Origin: Ferrovum sp. PN-J185
GTDB taxonomy: Bacteria > Pseudomonadota > Gammaproteobacteria > Burkholderiales > Ferrovaceae
DNA: 64,000 bases
Direction: 5' to 3'
Assembly (NCBI RefSeq): GCF_001581925.1
Contig: NZ_LQZA01000002.1
Span: 1 to 64,000 of the forward strand
Shown piece after piece: positions 1-9,569 of the stretch; positions within the stretch are counted from its first letter, which is position 1; the number at the start of each line of letters is the position of its first letter. The notes beneath the pieces are model-generated. The model ran no database searches, was not told the origin of the DNA, and worked only from the letters and a program-made list of their open reading frames with translations. A program made the translations under genes and the position numbers.

Positions 1-1327
1 CCGTGTCATTGTCCGGCGACACCGTCATCGTCAACGTCTGATTCAACGTATTGCCATGACTGTCCTCAACCTGATAGGTAAACGTATCATTCACCGTGGT
101 GCCGTGCTGGACATGCTCCATCGCACTTTCATTCACACTGTAGCTGTAGCTGCCATTCGCATTCAGCGTCAACGTGCCATAACTGCCCGTCAGCGACTCG
201 CTCGTGCCACTACCCGTCACCACACTCAACGTCTCGCCACTCTCGCTCGTGCTCAAAGTGATCTGACCGCTGACCGCACTTCCTCCATCCTGCGCCGCCG
301 TCACACTCGCCTGCGCCGTAAACCCTGTCGTGTCATTGTCCGGCGACACCGTCATCGTCAACGTCTGATTCAACGTATTGCCATGACTGTCCTCAACCTG
401 ATAGGTAAACGTATCATTCACCGTGGTGCCGTGCTGGACATGCTCCATCGCACTTTCATTCACACTGTAGCTGTAGCTGCCATTCGCATTCAGCGTCAAC
501 GTGCCATAGTGGCCAGTAGTTGTACCAGCTGTTGAAACAGATAAAGACCCGTTTAACTGAATTGATCCTGTAAACGAGTTTGTAGAGCCTTCTGTACCAC
601 TGGTTGTACTACCATGTGTCAAAGCGCCTTTAAAATTAGTCGTTTCATTAGGGGCTAGATAAGGTGTTGAAGCAAAATTATTTGTTTGTGTGTTTGTGTT
701 AGACGCAACAGAACTTGATAATGAACTACTACTCGATGAAGCATCTGTAGTACCGGTCGAACTCGTGCTGACTTGAACCGCCTGTTGAGACGCTGAACTA
801 CTTGACCCAACACTAGCAACCGTAGCTGATGATGCATTTGATCCTACGCTTTTAGACGTTCCCACACCAACGTGTGGAGGCGCGACACCATTTGCGTTAA
901 TGGCTTGGTTTCTTGCATTAGCACCAATAGTATTAAAATTGCTGTTGCCATTATTAAGTAAATTTTGATTGAGTAAATTTGTATGTAAATTTACGTCATT
1001 GCCATCACTAGTTCCTATTTGAACGGATTTGACTTGGTTGTCTACTGAAGAACTAGACGTATTTTCTTGAATTTGTAACCGAAAATCAGATTCAGTCGGG
1101 TTACTTTTAGGAACACTAGATTCAGTTGGTTTATTTACGATGCTAGGATTATCTGGTGCGATAATATCCTGACTTGCGACCTGATGAGTGGCCTGATTGG
1201 TTTGCTGAACGTTACTATTAATCGTTGGCTGCGACTGTTGCAATGATGTCAGATTATCTAAATGCTGAGCATCAGAGTTTATTTGAGATGAGCCTTCGCT
1301 GGAATCTGTGGTAGTAACGTCAGCCAT
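1..1327 (-). CDS. Large VCBS-repeat adhesin, N-terminal part (runs off left edge)
   Basis: The minus strand is open from an ATG at 1327 to the window edge, so at least 442 residues are visible and the C-terminus is missing. The protein begins MADVTTTDSSEGSS. Its first ~210 residues are Ser/Thr/Asn/Gln-rich with no membrane segment or Sec signal peptide. From about residue 215 it enters beta-rich VCBS-type units with the signature GTLTLNANGSYSYSVNE and DTFTYQVEDSHG. Proteins of this design are usually giant type I-secreted surface adhesins with their secretion signal at the far C-terminus; that end is not visible here. The repeat DNA is visibly richer in G+C than the N-terminal part. The neighbouring outer-membrane TPR/barrel gene fits a role at the cell surface. 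Function in adhesion or biofilm is inferred. Confidence 0.8.
   Translation of the reverse strand, partial: MADVTTTDSSEGSSQINSDAQHLDNLTSLQQSQPTINSNVQQTNQATHQVASQDIIAPDNPSIVNKPTESSVPKSNPTESDFRLQIQENTSSSSVDNQVKSVQIGTSDGNDVNLHTNLLNQNLLNNGNSNFNTIGANARNQAINANGVAPPHVGVGTSKSVGSNASSATVASVGSSSSASQQAVQVSTSSTGTTDASSSSSSLSSSVASNTNTQTNNFASTPYLAPNETTNFKGALTHGSTTSGTEGSTNSFTGSIQLNGSLSVSTAGTTTGHYGTLTLNANGSYSYSVNESAMEHVQHGTTVNDTFTYQVEDSHGNTLNQTLTMTVSPDNDTTGFTAQASVTAAQDGGSAVSGQITLSTSESGETLSVVTGSGTSESLTGSYGTLTLNANGSYSYSVNESAMEHVQHGTTVNDTFTYQVEDSHGNTLNQTLTMTVSPDNDT
2..508. repeat. Tandem VCBS-coding repeat, period 327 bp (109 codons)
   Basis: Bases 2-181 are identical to bases 329-508, an offset of 327 bp, which keeps the reading frame. 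One complete unit and part of a second lie in the window and the array continues to the left. Identity at DNA level over 180 bp, including third codon positions, points to recent duplication or gene conversion. Confidence 0.9.
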
Positions 1328-1496
1328 AATTAATCATTTACCAGTAATTTTTATAAGTAGGTCAATTATTAACTATTGATGACAAGAAGTGAAGGCGCCA
1401 AAAAAACTATAACTTTAGTAATAGATAAAACAAGTAAAATTATCTTATATGAGAAATGAATGGTTAATAGTAAAAAGATGTGCTTAAGTAAAATTA

Positions 1497-2828
1497 TTAC
1501 CAAGAGTAACTAACACCAACTCCATATTCATTTTGAGCAAAAACAGAGGAAATATATTCTGAGTTATTACTTATCCTTGATAAATTACCAACTATACTGA
1601 AAGATCGATCTAATTTTAACTTCAGTGACAAGTCAAGCGTTAATAGTCTATCTTGTCTTATTTGATTTGCTAATAAGGGGTTTATCTGAGAAGTCCAATA
1701 ATTACTTTTATAATAACCTGCTGATAAATAAGAAGTTAGATTGCCATGGATAATAGAGGCCACACCCATTTTTCCACCCAAAATATTTCTTGATAAACTG
1801 TTTTGCGCTTGTAGGTTCCTTTCCTGAGCCCCACTCATTTCTATATCAAACTTTAAACCATGTTTACCACCGACCCATTGTGAAGCGCCAATACTGATGA
1901 CAGGCATATTTGAATTAAAGGTAGGGGATAATGTATTGTTGTACCTCAACATGGAATAAGTAATGGACGACTTTAATACTGTATTTCGATTAAGATTCTT
2001 GTTCCATCCGGTTTTAATGCTATATACAGACCTTAAATCTCCACCATTAAGCCCATCTTGGCTTATATTAGACAGAATTGTAAATTCATTATCATCTCTT
2101 GTATTTGCCAAGCCAAAGACCGTGGACGTTGATCTTTGATCATAATTATTAAGAGTGTAGTTCCTATAATTACCGTTTAAATCAATAATATATCGCCATG
2201 ATGACGTTAAATGACTTGACAACAAATAACCAACACTGCCGTCTAAATAACCAGATTGCGTTCCATACACTGAAGACGAATAAACAGGAGAAATTACGTT
2301 GTATAACCATGATGAATCCATACTCCCCAACGTTTCGGTAATAGAGTTTGTATTCTGCCCAACCATGATATTCAAATAGCCACTTTTAGTAGTACGTGTT
2401 ACAGGATCATGCTGATCAATATCAAACAAGTATCTCTTTATTGTGGTTTTTAACTTGCGCGGTATTTTCTTTTCTAATATTTTGTTGAATTCAATTTTAG
2501 CTTTTTCATAATTTTCTGTTAAAAAGTAAGCTCTGGCTAATTCTAAACGAGCCTTATCATTTTCTGGATAAATAGCCAATAATCTCTCTAAAGTCGTAAT
2601 TCCTATTGCAGCATGACCACTATCAATGGCTGCAATAGCAAAATAATAATCGAATTTAGGATTCCCTATTAACTGCTCATGACTTAAACCTAAATCAAAT
2701 GCTTCATCAAAGCGCTTCTGGTGAATTAAGCTTCTCAAATTATCAATTGGATTAGCATTCACATTGAAGGAAAAGGCAAGAATCGATAAAAAAGAAACAT
2801 AAAAAAAGAATTTCTTATAACGACTCAT
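1497..2828 (-). CDS. TPR plus beta-barrel outer-membrane protein, Slam/DUF560-like
   Basis: The 443-residue protein starts with a clear Sec signal peptide (basic start, hydrophobic core, cleavage near ANA at residue 26). Residues ~30-135 look like tetratricopeptide helices (for example ARLELARAYFLTENYEKAKIEF). Residues ~150-443 alternate in the manner of a beta-barrel and end in an aromatic residue (GVGVSYSW), as outer-membrane barrels do. This matches the surface lipoprotein assembly modifier (DUF560) layout of a periplasmic TPR domain followed by a barrel. It lies 169 bp downstream of the adhesin start on the same strand, so it may help display a surface protein. That role is inferred; the Slam assignment rests on architecture. 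Confidence 0.65.
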   Translation of the reverse strand: MSRYKKFFFYVSFLSILAFSFNVNANPIDNLRSLIHQKRFDEAFDLGLSHEQLIGNPKFDYYFAIAAIDSGHAAIGITTLERLLAIYPENDKARLELARAYFLTENYEKAKIEFNKILEKKIPRKLKTTIKRYLFDIDQHDPVTRTTKSGYLNIMVGQNTNSITETLGSMDSSWLYNVISPVYSSSVYGTQSGYLDGSVGYLLSSHLTSSWRYIIDLNGNYRNYTLNNYDQRSTSTVFGLANTRDDNEFTILSNISQDGLNGGDLRSVYSIKTGWNKNLNRNTVLKSSITYSMLRYNNTLSPTFNSNMPVISIGASQWVGGKHGLKFDIEMSGAQERNLQAQNSLSRNILGGKMGVASIIHGNLTSYLSAGYYKSNYWTSQINPLLANQIRQDRLLTLDLSLKLKLDRSFSIVGNLSRISNNSEYISSVFAQNEYGVGVSYSW

Positions 2829-2901
2829 AATAAATATTTATTAATGATTAATAAAAAGATAATATCCAAACTAGTATACTTATGTAACAAAATATTTTTA
2901 A

Positions 2902-4497
2902 TTGTATATACATCACAAAATGAAATCATATTTAAACACACAAGAGTTACTAGAACTAATAAATTTATTAACAAAAGAGAAGAACACTACTAAATTTTTA
3001 GAAATTATTCTTGATACCGCAATGGGTATAACAAATTCAGATGGTGGGACAATATATAACGTTACGGAAGATAAATTTTTAAAATTCGAAATATTAAAAA
3101 CAAAAAGTCTTAATCTTCACCAGGGTGGGATATCTGGAGAAAAAATAACAATTGATCCAATACCTCTCTACGATGATAACTTTAAGCCTTTGTTAAACAG
3201 AGCAGTTTTAAACAGTTATCACCAAAAATCGATAATAAATATTGACAATATAAATGATGATATAAGTTACGATTTTTCAGGCACCAAAAGTACTGATACA
3301 GAATTAAATTACACAACCATTTCTTTGCTAACAGTACCTATATGTAATCACGAAAATGAAGTCATTAGCATATTACAACTAATAAATCCTGTTCATAATG
3401 AAGAAATTGTTTCTTACACACATAATGATGAGTCAGTGGTTGCATCACTATGTTCTTTGGTTGCCTCTGCTTCTACTCAAAAACAATTAATAAAAAGACT
3501 AGAACAGTTATTCGAATCATTTATCTGTCTAATAAATACAGCGATAGATGATAAATCTCCCTATACAGGAAAACACTGTAACAGAGTACCAAGGCTAACC
3601 GAGTTAATTGCTAACGCATTACATGATACAAACTCATATCCATTTAAAGAGTTTACCCTAACAGATAAAGACAGATACGAATTAAAAATAGCTTCCCTTT
3701 TACATGATTGTGGAAAAATTGGCACCCCCATTCATATTGTAGATAAATCTACAAAATTAGAATCAATTATTGATCGTATAGAGTTAATTGAGTTACGTTT
3801 TAATCTATTTAAAAAAGATCTCGAAATAAAATTGTTGAAAAATCAAATAAATGCCAATGAATTTAATGAGACTATTAGTCAAGTAGATTCAGACTTTAAT
3901 TTCTTGGAAAGAATAAATCTTGGTTCTGAACACATGAGCCTAGAAGATGAAGAGCGATTAAAAAAAATTGCAAACAGTTATAACATCAATATCAATAACC
4001 AAAATTTACCCATATTAAGTAAAGATGAACATGAAAACCTTAATATTAAAAAAGGCACTCTTAATAGCCAAGAAAGGGCAGTGATTAATAAGCACATTGA
4101 AACGACAATAAATATGCTAGAAGCACTACCGTGGCCTAAGCACCTTAAAAATGTACCTGAATATGCTGGCGGACATCATGAAAAAATGGATGGAACAGGT
4201 TACCCAAGAGGCTTAACAAAAGACGAATTATCACTACAAGCTCGTTGTATTGCTATAGCAGATATTTTTGAGGCACTTACTGCTAAAGATAGACCATATA
4301 AAAAAGGAAAAACTCTCAGCGAAGCTTTAGAAATTTTAGGTAAATTTAAACTCCAAAACCATATTGATCCAGATATCTTTAATTTGTTTGTCTCTGAAAA
4401 AATTTATGAAAAATATGCCCATGAATTTCTTGATAGTGATCAGATCGATTATGTTGATGTAAAAAAAATACCTGGATATGAATTTCCAGTTTTTTAA
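2902..4497 (+). CDS. GAF-HD-GYP domain cyclic-di-GMP phosphodiesterase
   Basis: Residues ~15-190 resemble a GAF sensor domain. Residues ~205-515 form an HD-GYP domain with the HD pair in LLHDCGKIGTP, the HH pair in GGHHEKMDGTGYPRGL, and DIFEALTAKDRPY. HD-GYP enzymes hydrolyse c-di-GMP, and the metal-binding and GYP motifs all look intact. A ~100-residue insertion rich in Lys, Asn and Glu separates the HD motif from the HHE/GYP half. The reading frame opens with TTG at 2902; an ATG at 2920 is an equally good start and neither has a clear Shine-Dalgarno. It is transcribed divergently from the Slam-like gene, so a link between c-di-GMP turnover and adhesin display is plausible but inferred. Confidence 0.88.
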   Translation: MYIHHKMKSYLNTQELLELINLLTKEKNTTKFLEIILDTAMGITNSDGGTIYNVTEDKFLKFEILKTKSLNLHQGGISGEKITIDPIPLYDDNFKPLLNRAVLNSYHQKSIINIDNINDDISYDFSGTKSTDTELNYTTISLLTVPICNHENEVISILQLINPVHNEEIVSYTHNDESVVASLCSLVASASTQKQLIKRLEQLFESFICLINTAIDDKSPYTGKHCNRVPRLTELIANALHDTNSYPFKEFTLTDKDRYELKIASLLHDCGKIGTPIHIVDKSTKLESIIDRIELIELRFNLFKKDLEIKLLKNQINANEFNETISQVDSDFNFLERINLGSEHMSLEDEERLKKIANSYNININNQNLPILSKDEHENLNIKKGTLNSQERAVINKHIETTINMLEALPWPKHLKNVPEYAGGHHEKMDGTGYPRGLTKDELSLQARCIAIADIFEALTAKDRPYKKGKTLSEALEILGKFKLQNHIDPDIFNLFVSEKIYEKYAHEFLDSDQIDYVDVKKIPGYEFPVF

Positions 4498-4763
4498 AAC
4501 AATAATATTCATTATTTAAACTTAGCAATTCTTTGGATTCCTCGCTAAAAGTAATAAAATCTGTCACAAAACCTTCATATTAACATGTAGACAATATAAC
4601 AAATAAAACTTAAGTATTTGCAGTACGTCCCTAAGTATAAAATTATAATGAGCAATTAAGCTATAAAATATAAATATATATTAAATACCAAATCTTCTTT
4701 TCATTTCTAATAAAACTGACCTGCCCCCATTTATAGTCTCAGTATCGATCTAGTAAAATTCTG

Positions 4764-5590
4764 TTAAACATCCTTCTTTTCCTGTAATACTGACCCTGTT
4801 TGCTTTGACCTAAATGCTGCCGCAAACTCTGCTGGCGTTTGATAGTTCAGAGCACTATGTGGTCTATGCTCGTTGTAATCTTTTCGCCAAGCATTAATAA
4901 GTACTCTCGCTTCTTTTAAACTCATGAACCAATGCTCATTCAAGCATTCATCCCTGAATTTACCGTTAAAACTTTCTATATAGGCATTTTGGGTAGGTTT
5001 CCCAGGTTGTATTAAACGTAACTCTACCCCATGCCTATAAGCCCATTGATCTAGTGCTTTACCTGTGAATTCCGGCCCTTGATCCGTTCGAATGGCTTTA
5101 GGAGCACCTCTAAAGTAAATAGCTTGTCCAGTATACGGGTCACCTGTTGTCCCGATATACCGTGTTCAAGAGCAATATCAATAGACTCTTTAGTAAAATC
5201 ATCCACAATGGTCAATGCTTTAACCCTTCTTCCGCTGGCTAGGGCATCTGATACAAAATCCATAGACCATACCTCATTAGGGCTACTGGGTAAGGATAAG
5301 CTCTGCTTTTGTACCATCACGCCATGTCTCTTACGTCTACGTTTAACAGCCAACCCCGCTTCCTGATAAAGACGGAATACCTTTTTATGGTTGGCTTCTA
5401 CTCCTTCTCGTCTTAATAAAGCATGAATACGTCTATAACCAAATCGACGTCTCTCATGGGCAAGATCAACAATACGTTGCTGTAGTTCCTGATTCTTTAT
5501 CCCACTTACAGGCTGGTAATGAAGAACAGTTCTTGATATACCCACAAGATAACAGGCACGTCGCTCAGAAATAGCCGTAGTCTGGCACAT
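4764..5590 (-). pseudogene. IS3-family transposase OrfB, frameshifted in the catalytic domain
   Basis: From ATG 5590 the protein reads through the HTH_21 region (GYRRIHALLRREG) into the rve integrase fold (NEVWSMDFVSDALASGRR, first catalytic Asp). Near 5109-5120 the frame is lost after LDKLFT. The other frame then resumes as [17 protein letters not shown] and runs through [23 protein letters not shown], containing the second Asp and the final Glu, to a TAA at 4764. A single missing base in CTTTAGAGG would explain it. The break falls between the first and second residues of the DDE triad, so this copy should not make active transposase unless the break is a sequencing error. Confidence 0.85.
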
Positions 5591-5622
5591 AAGCTTTACA
5601 GCCTCGCGTTTGTCTTGTGGGC

Positions 5623-5892
5623 TTAGTACTTTCGTCCAAGAGCCACTTTTAAGGCTTCAGCGTCCAGTATAGCCTCAGCCAACAGTTTCTTTAATTTACT
5701 GTTCTCAGACTCTAAATCCCGCAGCTTTTTAGCATCCGGTATTGTCATTCCTCCAAACTTGGCACGCCAAGTATAAAAAGAACAATCGCTAAAACCATGT
5801 CGACGGCATAGCTCTTTTACAGGAATACCAGCTTCTGCTTCCTTCAAAAACCCAATAATCTGTTCCTCTGTAAATCGCTTCTTCAAGTCCAT
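5623..5892 (-). CDS. IS3-family transposase OrfA
   Basis: The 89-residue protein has the typical OrfA pattern: KKRFTEEQIIGFLKEAEAG, then the helix-turn-helix segment VKELCRRHGFSDCSFYTWR, then the leucine-zipper-like segment LRDLESENSKLKKLLAE. It binds the element ends and dimerises. The orfB frame is open upstream of its own ATG and overlaps the end of orfA, reading VLSPQDKREAVKLM. That fits the usual -1 programmed frameshift making the OrfAB transposase, probably near the run GACGAAAG just before the orfA stop. The gene is intact. Confidence 0.9.
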   Translation of the reverse strand: MDLKKRFTEEQIIGFLKEAEAGIPVKELCRRHGFSDCSFYTWRAKFGGMTIPDAKKLRDLESENSKLKKLLAEAILDAEALKVALGRKY

Positions 5893-6064
5893 TCTCCTTT
5901 ACATAAATGAACTTTACTAGATTTAACATAAAACTAAAAATTGGGTGCAGGTCATACCCTCTTGATGTGTTCTGTGGCAATTAATATCGCTTACAAGATA
6001 TTAAATACGGTAAGATTAAACCACCTTACGAAACCATCAAAACAACTTATCTTAACTTGTAATA

Positions 6065-7600
6065 ATGAATCTTCTTAAAGCATTAGCTCAAACAAGCAGT
6101 ATGACCTTATTGTCACGTATATTAGGTTATATTCGTGACGCTGTAATTGCCCATGCTTTTGGTGCAGGCGGCCTAACAGATGCTTTCTTTGTGGCTTTTA
6201 GGATTCCTAATTTATTACGTCGTCTATTTGCAGAAGGGGCTTTTTCTCAAGCTTTTGTACCACTTTTAGCGGACGCTAAAGCCAAAGAAGGTGATGACTC
6301 TGCTAAAAACCTCATCGACCATGTTTCAAGCTTTCTGGCTGTAGTGGTATTTGTCACCACCCTACTAGGCGTTATTTTTGCACCCCAAGTTGTTTATTTA
6401 TCAGCACCAGGTTTTCGTGCTGACAGTATTAAATTTCACACCACCGTTGATTTATTAAGAGTTACTTTTCCTTATATATTTTTTATTACCTTAGTATCGC
6501 TATCGGCGGGAATATTAAATACATGGAATCGCTTCTGGATTCCTGCCTTCACCCCGGTATTATTAAATTTATCCTTTATCCTATGCGCTCTATTTTTAGC
6601 GCCCCATCTTAACGCACCCATCATGGCACTGGCTTGGGGTGCCTTTATGGGTGGGGTATTACAACTGTTTTTTCAAATCCCCTTCTTAAAACAAATTAAT
6701 ATGCTGCCACGCTTTCGCTTGGCTTTGCATGATAAGGGAGTCAGACGAGTATTAAAATTGATGGCTCCTGCTGTTGTTGGCGTATCTGTTGGACAAATCA
6801 GTTTGTTAGTCAGTACTATTTTCGCTTCTTTTCTGCCTACAGGTAGTGTTTCTTGGCTATTTTATGCCGACCGCTTAATGGAGTTTCCCACAGGATTATT
6901 AGGCGCGGCCTTAGGGACCATTTTTCTCCCCTCTCTTGTTAAACATCATAGTTTAGGGCATGAAGATCGCTATTCTGATTTACTTGATTGGGGTTTAAGA
7001 CTAACTCTCGTATTAACTGTTCCTGCAGCAGCAGCGTTAGCTGTCGCAGGCATTCCTCTTATCAGCACCCTGTTTCTAAGGGGCGCTTTTTTAGAGTCTG
7101 ATGCAACCCAGGTTTATCATGCCTTAATTGCTTACAGCCTTGGTTTAACCGGGTTAATTGGTGTCAAAATTCTAGCGCCAGGGTTTTACGCCAGACAAGA
7201 CATCAAAACACCCGTCAAAATCGCCATTATGGTTCTTTTTATTACACAATTAATGAACGTCCTTTTTATGCAGTTTTTTGCTCACGCAGGATTAGCTCTT
7301 GCCACAGGGTTAGGTGCCTGTATTAACGCCACTTGGCTCTTAATAGGCTTAAAAAAACGTGGGCTTTATCATGCCAAAGCAGGATGGGCTGTTTTTCTGG
7401 TTAAGATTGGTATTGCAACACTCGTCATGAGCGCTATTTTATGGTGGGGACAGGGTAATGCGTCGTTATGGCTAACAGGTAATACTCTACAACACTTATT
7501 ACGATTAATTCCTCTATTGACCATTGCAGCGGTGAGTTACTTTTTAAGCTTGTGGTTAATGGGACTGCGTTTTCATCATTTCAAAAAAGAAGGTGCTTAA
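6065..7600 (+). CDS. murJ: Lipid II flippase MurJ
   Basis: The 511-residue multispanning protein starts MNLLKALAQTSSMTLLSRILGYIRDAVIAHAFGAG, the characteristic MurJ/MviN N-terminus, and contains DAFFVAFRIPNLLRRLFAEGAF with the conserved arginines. About 14 membrane segments can be counted, and length equals the family norm. MurJ moves lipid II across the inner membrane for peptidoglycan synthesis. In related genomes it often lies near ribF-ileS-lspA-ispH; here cysB, the tauE-like gene and the two AAA ATPase genes intervene. The IS element ends 110 bp upstream. Confidence 0.97.
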   Translation: MNLLKALAQTSSMTLLSRILGYIRDAVIAHAFGAGGLTDAFFVAFRIPNLLRRLFAEGAFSQAFVPLLADAKAKEGDDSAKNLIDHVSSFLAVVVFVTTLLGVIFAPQVVYLSAPGFRADSIKFHTTVDLLRVTFPYIFFITLVSLSAGILNTWNRFWIPAFTPVLLNLSFILCALFLAPHLNAPIMALAWGAFMGGVLQLFFQIPFLKQINMLPRFRLALHDKGVRRVLKLMAPAVVGVSVGQISLLVSTIFASFLPTGSVSWLFYADRLMEFPTGLLGAALGTIFLPSLVKHHSLGHEDRYSDLLDWGLRLTLVLTVPAAAALAVAGIPLISTLFLRGAFLESDATQVYHALIAYSLGLTGLIGVKILAPGFYARQDIKTPVKIAIMVLFITQLMNVLFMQFFAHAGLALATGLGACINATWLLIGLKKRGLYHAKAGWAVFLVKIGIATLVMSAILWWGQGNASLWLTGNTLQHLLRLIPLLTIAAVSYFLSLWLMGLRFHHFKKEGA

Positions 7601-7622
7601 TCCACTCACTAGTTTTGTCATC

Positions 7623-8558
7623 CTAATCTTCATCCAATTCTTTAACAATGGCTTCACGGACGATATCAGGTGTCAGTTGTGGAGCAAACAGCTCGATGAA
7701 GTCATAGGTATACTGACGCAGAAACGCACCACGACGAATACCAATACGAGTGGTACTGTTTTCAAAAAGATGACTAACATCAATGGCTCTTAAGCCACTA
7801 TCACGCTCTTTATCGTAAGCCATAGCAGCAATAATTCCCACCCCCATATCAAGCTCAACATAAGTTTTAATGACATCTGCATCCAGTGCTGTTAATACCA
7901 CATTAGGCGTTAACTCTTCACGCTCAAAGGCTTGATTAATTTTTGAGCGACCAGTGAATGAAAAATCATAGGTAATTAAAGGGTACTCAGCTAATTTCTT
8001 GAGTGTTAACTTCTTTTCTGCTAACAGTGGATGATTAGGTTTCACTACCAAACAGCGATTCCATTGGTAACAAGGGAGAACACATAAATCAGCAAATTGG
8101 TCCATCCCTTCAGTGGCAATAGCAATGTCTGCTTTGCCAGCTACCACCTCTTCAGATACATCAATGGGGTTGCCCTGATGGAGCACTAATTTAACTAAAG
8201 GATAACGCTGGGCGAATTGATGAATAATGTTAGGTAACACATAACGCGCTTGAGTATGAGTGGTGGCAATAGTGAGACTACCTGCACTTTCATGACTAAA
8301 TTCACGGCCTGCCTCACGTAAGTTTTTGGCTTCTAACAATACATTTTGCGCCATTTTAACAATACGCATACCAGGTTCTGTAATACCGACAATACGTTTC
8401 CCATTGCGGACAAATACATCCACTCCGAGCTCTTCTTCTAGCAAACGAATTTGTTTACTAATACCAGGTTGAGAGGTATGGAGATTCTCGGCAGCTTGCG
8501 ACACATTGAGTCCTGCTTGAGCCACTTCCACCAGATAACGTAATTGTTGTAATTTCAT
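7623..8558 (-). CDS. cysB: CysB-like LysR-family regulator of sulfur assimilation
   Basis: The 311-residue protein opens MKLQQLRYLVEVAQAGLNVSQAAENLHTSQPGISKQIRLLEEELG, the winged helix-turn-helix of CysB/Cbl with its TSQPGISKQIR recognition helix. The LysR substrate domain follows (residues ~90-300) with TTHTQARYVLP, typical of the CysB inducer pocket that senses O- or N-acetylserine and sulfate. Length matches CysB rather than the general LysR average. It is convergent with murJ, 22 bp apart, and divergent from a sulfite/sulfate-type permease, which it may control. It ends in TAG. Confidence 0.92.
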   Translation of the reverse strand: MKLQQLRYLVEVAQAGLNVSQAAENLHTSQPGISKQIRLLEEELGVDVFVRNGKRIVGITEPGMRIVKMAQNVLLEAKNLREAGREFSHESAGSLTIATTHTQARYVLPNIIHQFAQRYPLVKLVLHQGNPIDVSEEVVAGKADIAIATEGMDQFADLCVLPCYQWNRCLVVKPNHPLLAEKKLTLKKLAEYPLITYDFSFTGRSKINQAFEREELTPNVVLTALDADVIKTYVELDMGVGIIAAMAYDKERDSGLRAIDVSHLFENSTTRIGIRRGAFLRQYTYDFIELFAPQLTPDIVREAIVKELDED

Positions 8559-8667
8559 GGGGAGCCTGTCCTATATAACATTTAGTTTTATAGAGAAAAG
8601 ATAATATTCCTTAATATTTTATAGGATTGACGGTTAACATGTCTTTTTATTTTATGCGACACAAGAC

Positions 8668-9441
8668 ATGCATTGGTCTTATGCCCTATCAGGGTTATTA
8701 GGTGGGTTTTTAGTGGGGTTAACCGGCGTGGGCGGTGGCTCACTGATGACTCCTTTACTCATTTTGGTTTTTAAAATTAATCCCTTGAGCGCAGTGGGTA
8801 CGGATCTTCTTTACGCTGCAATTACTAAACTGAGCGGCACACTCATTCATCACCGTAAAAAAAATATTGATTGGCATGCTGTATCCTACTTAAGTTTAGG
8901 AAGTATTCCAGCCTCGCTTATTACCTTGTCATTGGCCGGCAGTCATTGGCAGCAAGAGAGCTTCCGCGCCACTATTCGCTACTCCTTAGCTCTCGCCCTC
9001 TTTCTCACAGCCCTCGCCTTATTGTGGGGTTGGCGCAATCTCTATCGCCGTGAAACGGCTATCCAAATAACCCAAGAGATATCCTATAAACGATTTATCT
9101 CTGTTATTGTGGGGATGGTTATTGGATCGTTAGTTACTCTATCGTCAGTGGGTGCAGGGGCGGTAGGGACTACTGCTTTACTTCTTTTATACCCAAAACT
9201 GCCCTTATCGAGAATTATCGGGACAGATATTGCTCATGCTATTCCTATCACTCTTATTGCCGGGATGGGACATTTGGCTTTAGGGGAAATTAACTTTTCA
9301 TTACTGATTAATTTATTAATCGGATCTATCCCTGGTATTTGGCTTGGCACTCAACTCAATAGCAAAATTTCAGAAAAAGTTACTCGCCCTTTACTTGCCA
9401 CTCTCTTAGCTGGCATTGCTGTAAAGCTTATGTTGACCTAA
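8668..9441 (+). CDS. TauE/SafE-family permease (sulfite exporter-like)
   Basis: The 257-residue protein has about eight hydrophobic segments and both TauE/SafE half-motifs: GFLVGLTGVGGGSLMTPLL near the N-terminus and GSLVTLSSVGAGAVGTTALL in the second half. Family members export sulfite, sulfoacetate or other sulfur-containing or organic anions. Placement divergent from cysB, with 109 bp between the start codons, supports a sulfur substrate. The start is ATG 8668. Substrate is inferred only from context. Confidence 0.9.
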   Translation: MHWSYALSGLLGGFLVGLTGVGGGSLMTPLLILVFKINPLSAVGTDLLYAAITKLSGTLIHHRKKNIDWHAVSYLSLGSIPASLITLSLAGSHWQQESFRATIRYSLALALFLTALALLWGWRNLYRRETAIQITQEISYKRFISVIVGMVIGSLVTLSSVGAGAVGTTALLLLYPKLPLSRIIGTDIAHAIPITLIAGMGHLALGEINFSLLINLLIGSIPGIWLGTQLNSKISEKVTRPLLATLLAGIAVKLMLT

Positions 9442-9569
9442 CAAAATCATATAAAACATAACACCAAGAGTAATTAACACTTTTAAAACGCCAAAATCGC
9501 TAATAAGAGTTGCTTAACTATCTGATTTATAATAAAATATACAATTATGAAATTCAACTTCAAATCCGT

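Larger units (their letters stand above)
4717..5954 (-). mobile_element. IS3-family insertion sequence, 1238 bp
   Basis: The left end (4717, TGACCTGCCCCCATTTATAG) and the reverse complement of the right end (5954, TGACCTGCACCCAATTTTTA) form imperfect inverted repeats beginning TGACCTG. A second matching block (ATCTAGTAAA) lies about 30 bp inside each end. Between them are orfA and orfB of the IS3 type. The flanking bases (AAAC on the left, TACC on the right) are not a target-site duplication, so the copy is old or one flank has been rearranged. It lies between the HD-GYP gene and murJ and interrupts no recognisable gene. Confidence 0.85.

Noticed and set aside
56-535. 159-residue plus-strand open frame in the repeat region
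   Set aside because: It is the mirror of the minus-strand VCBS repeats, is Arg/His-rich and repeats with the same 327-bp period; no protein family fits.
655-837. 60-residue minus-strand open frame
   Set aside because: It overlaps the adhesin N-terminus in another frame and has no family features.
4379-4567. 62-residue minus-strand frame
   Set aside because: It is antisense to the end of the HD-GYP gene.
7593-7793. 66-residue plus-strand frame after murJ
   Set aside because: It is antisense to the end of cysB.
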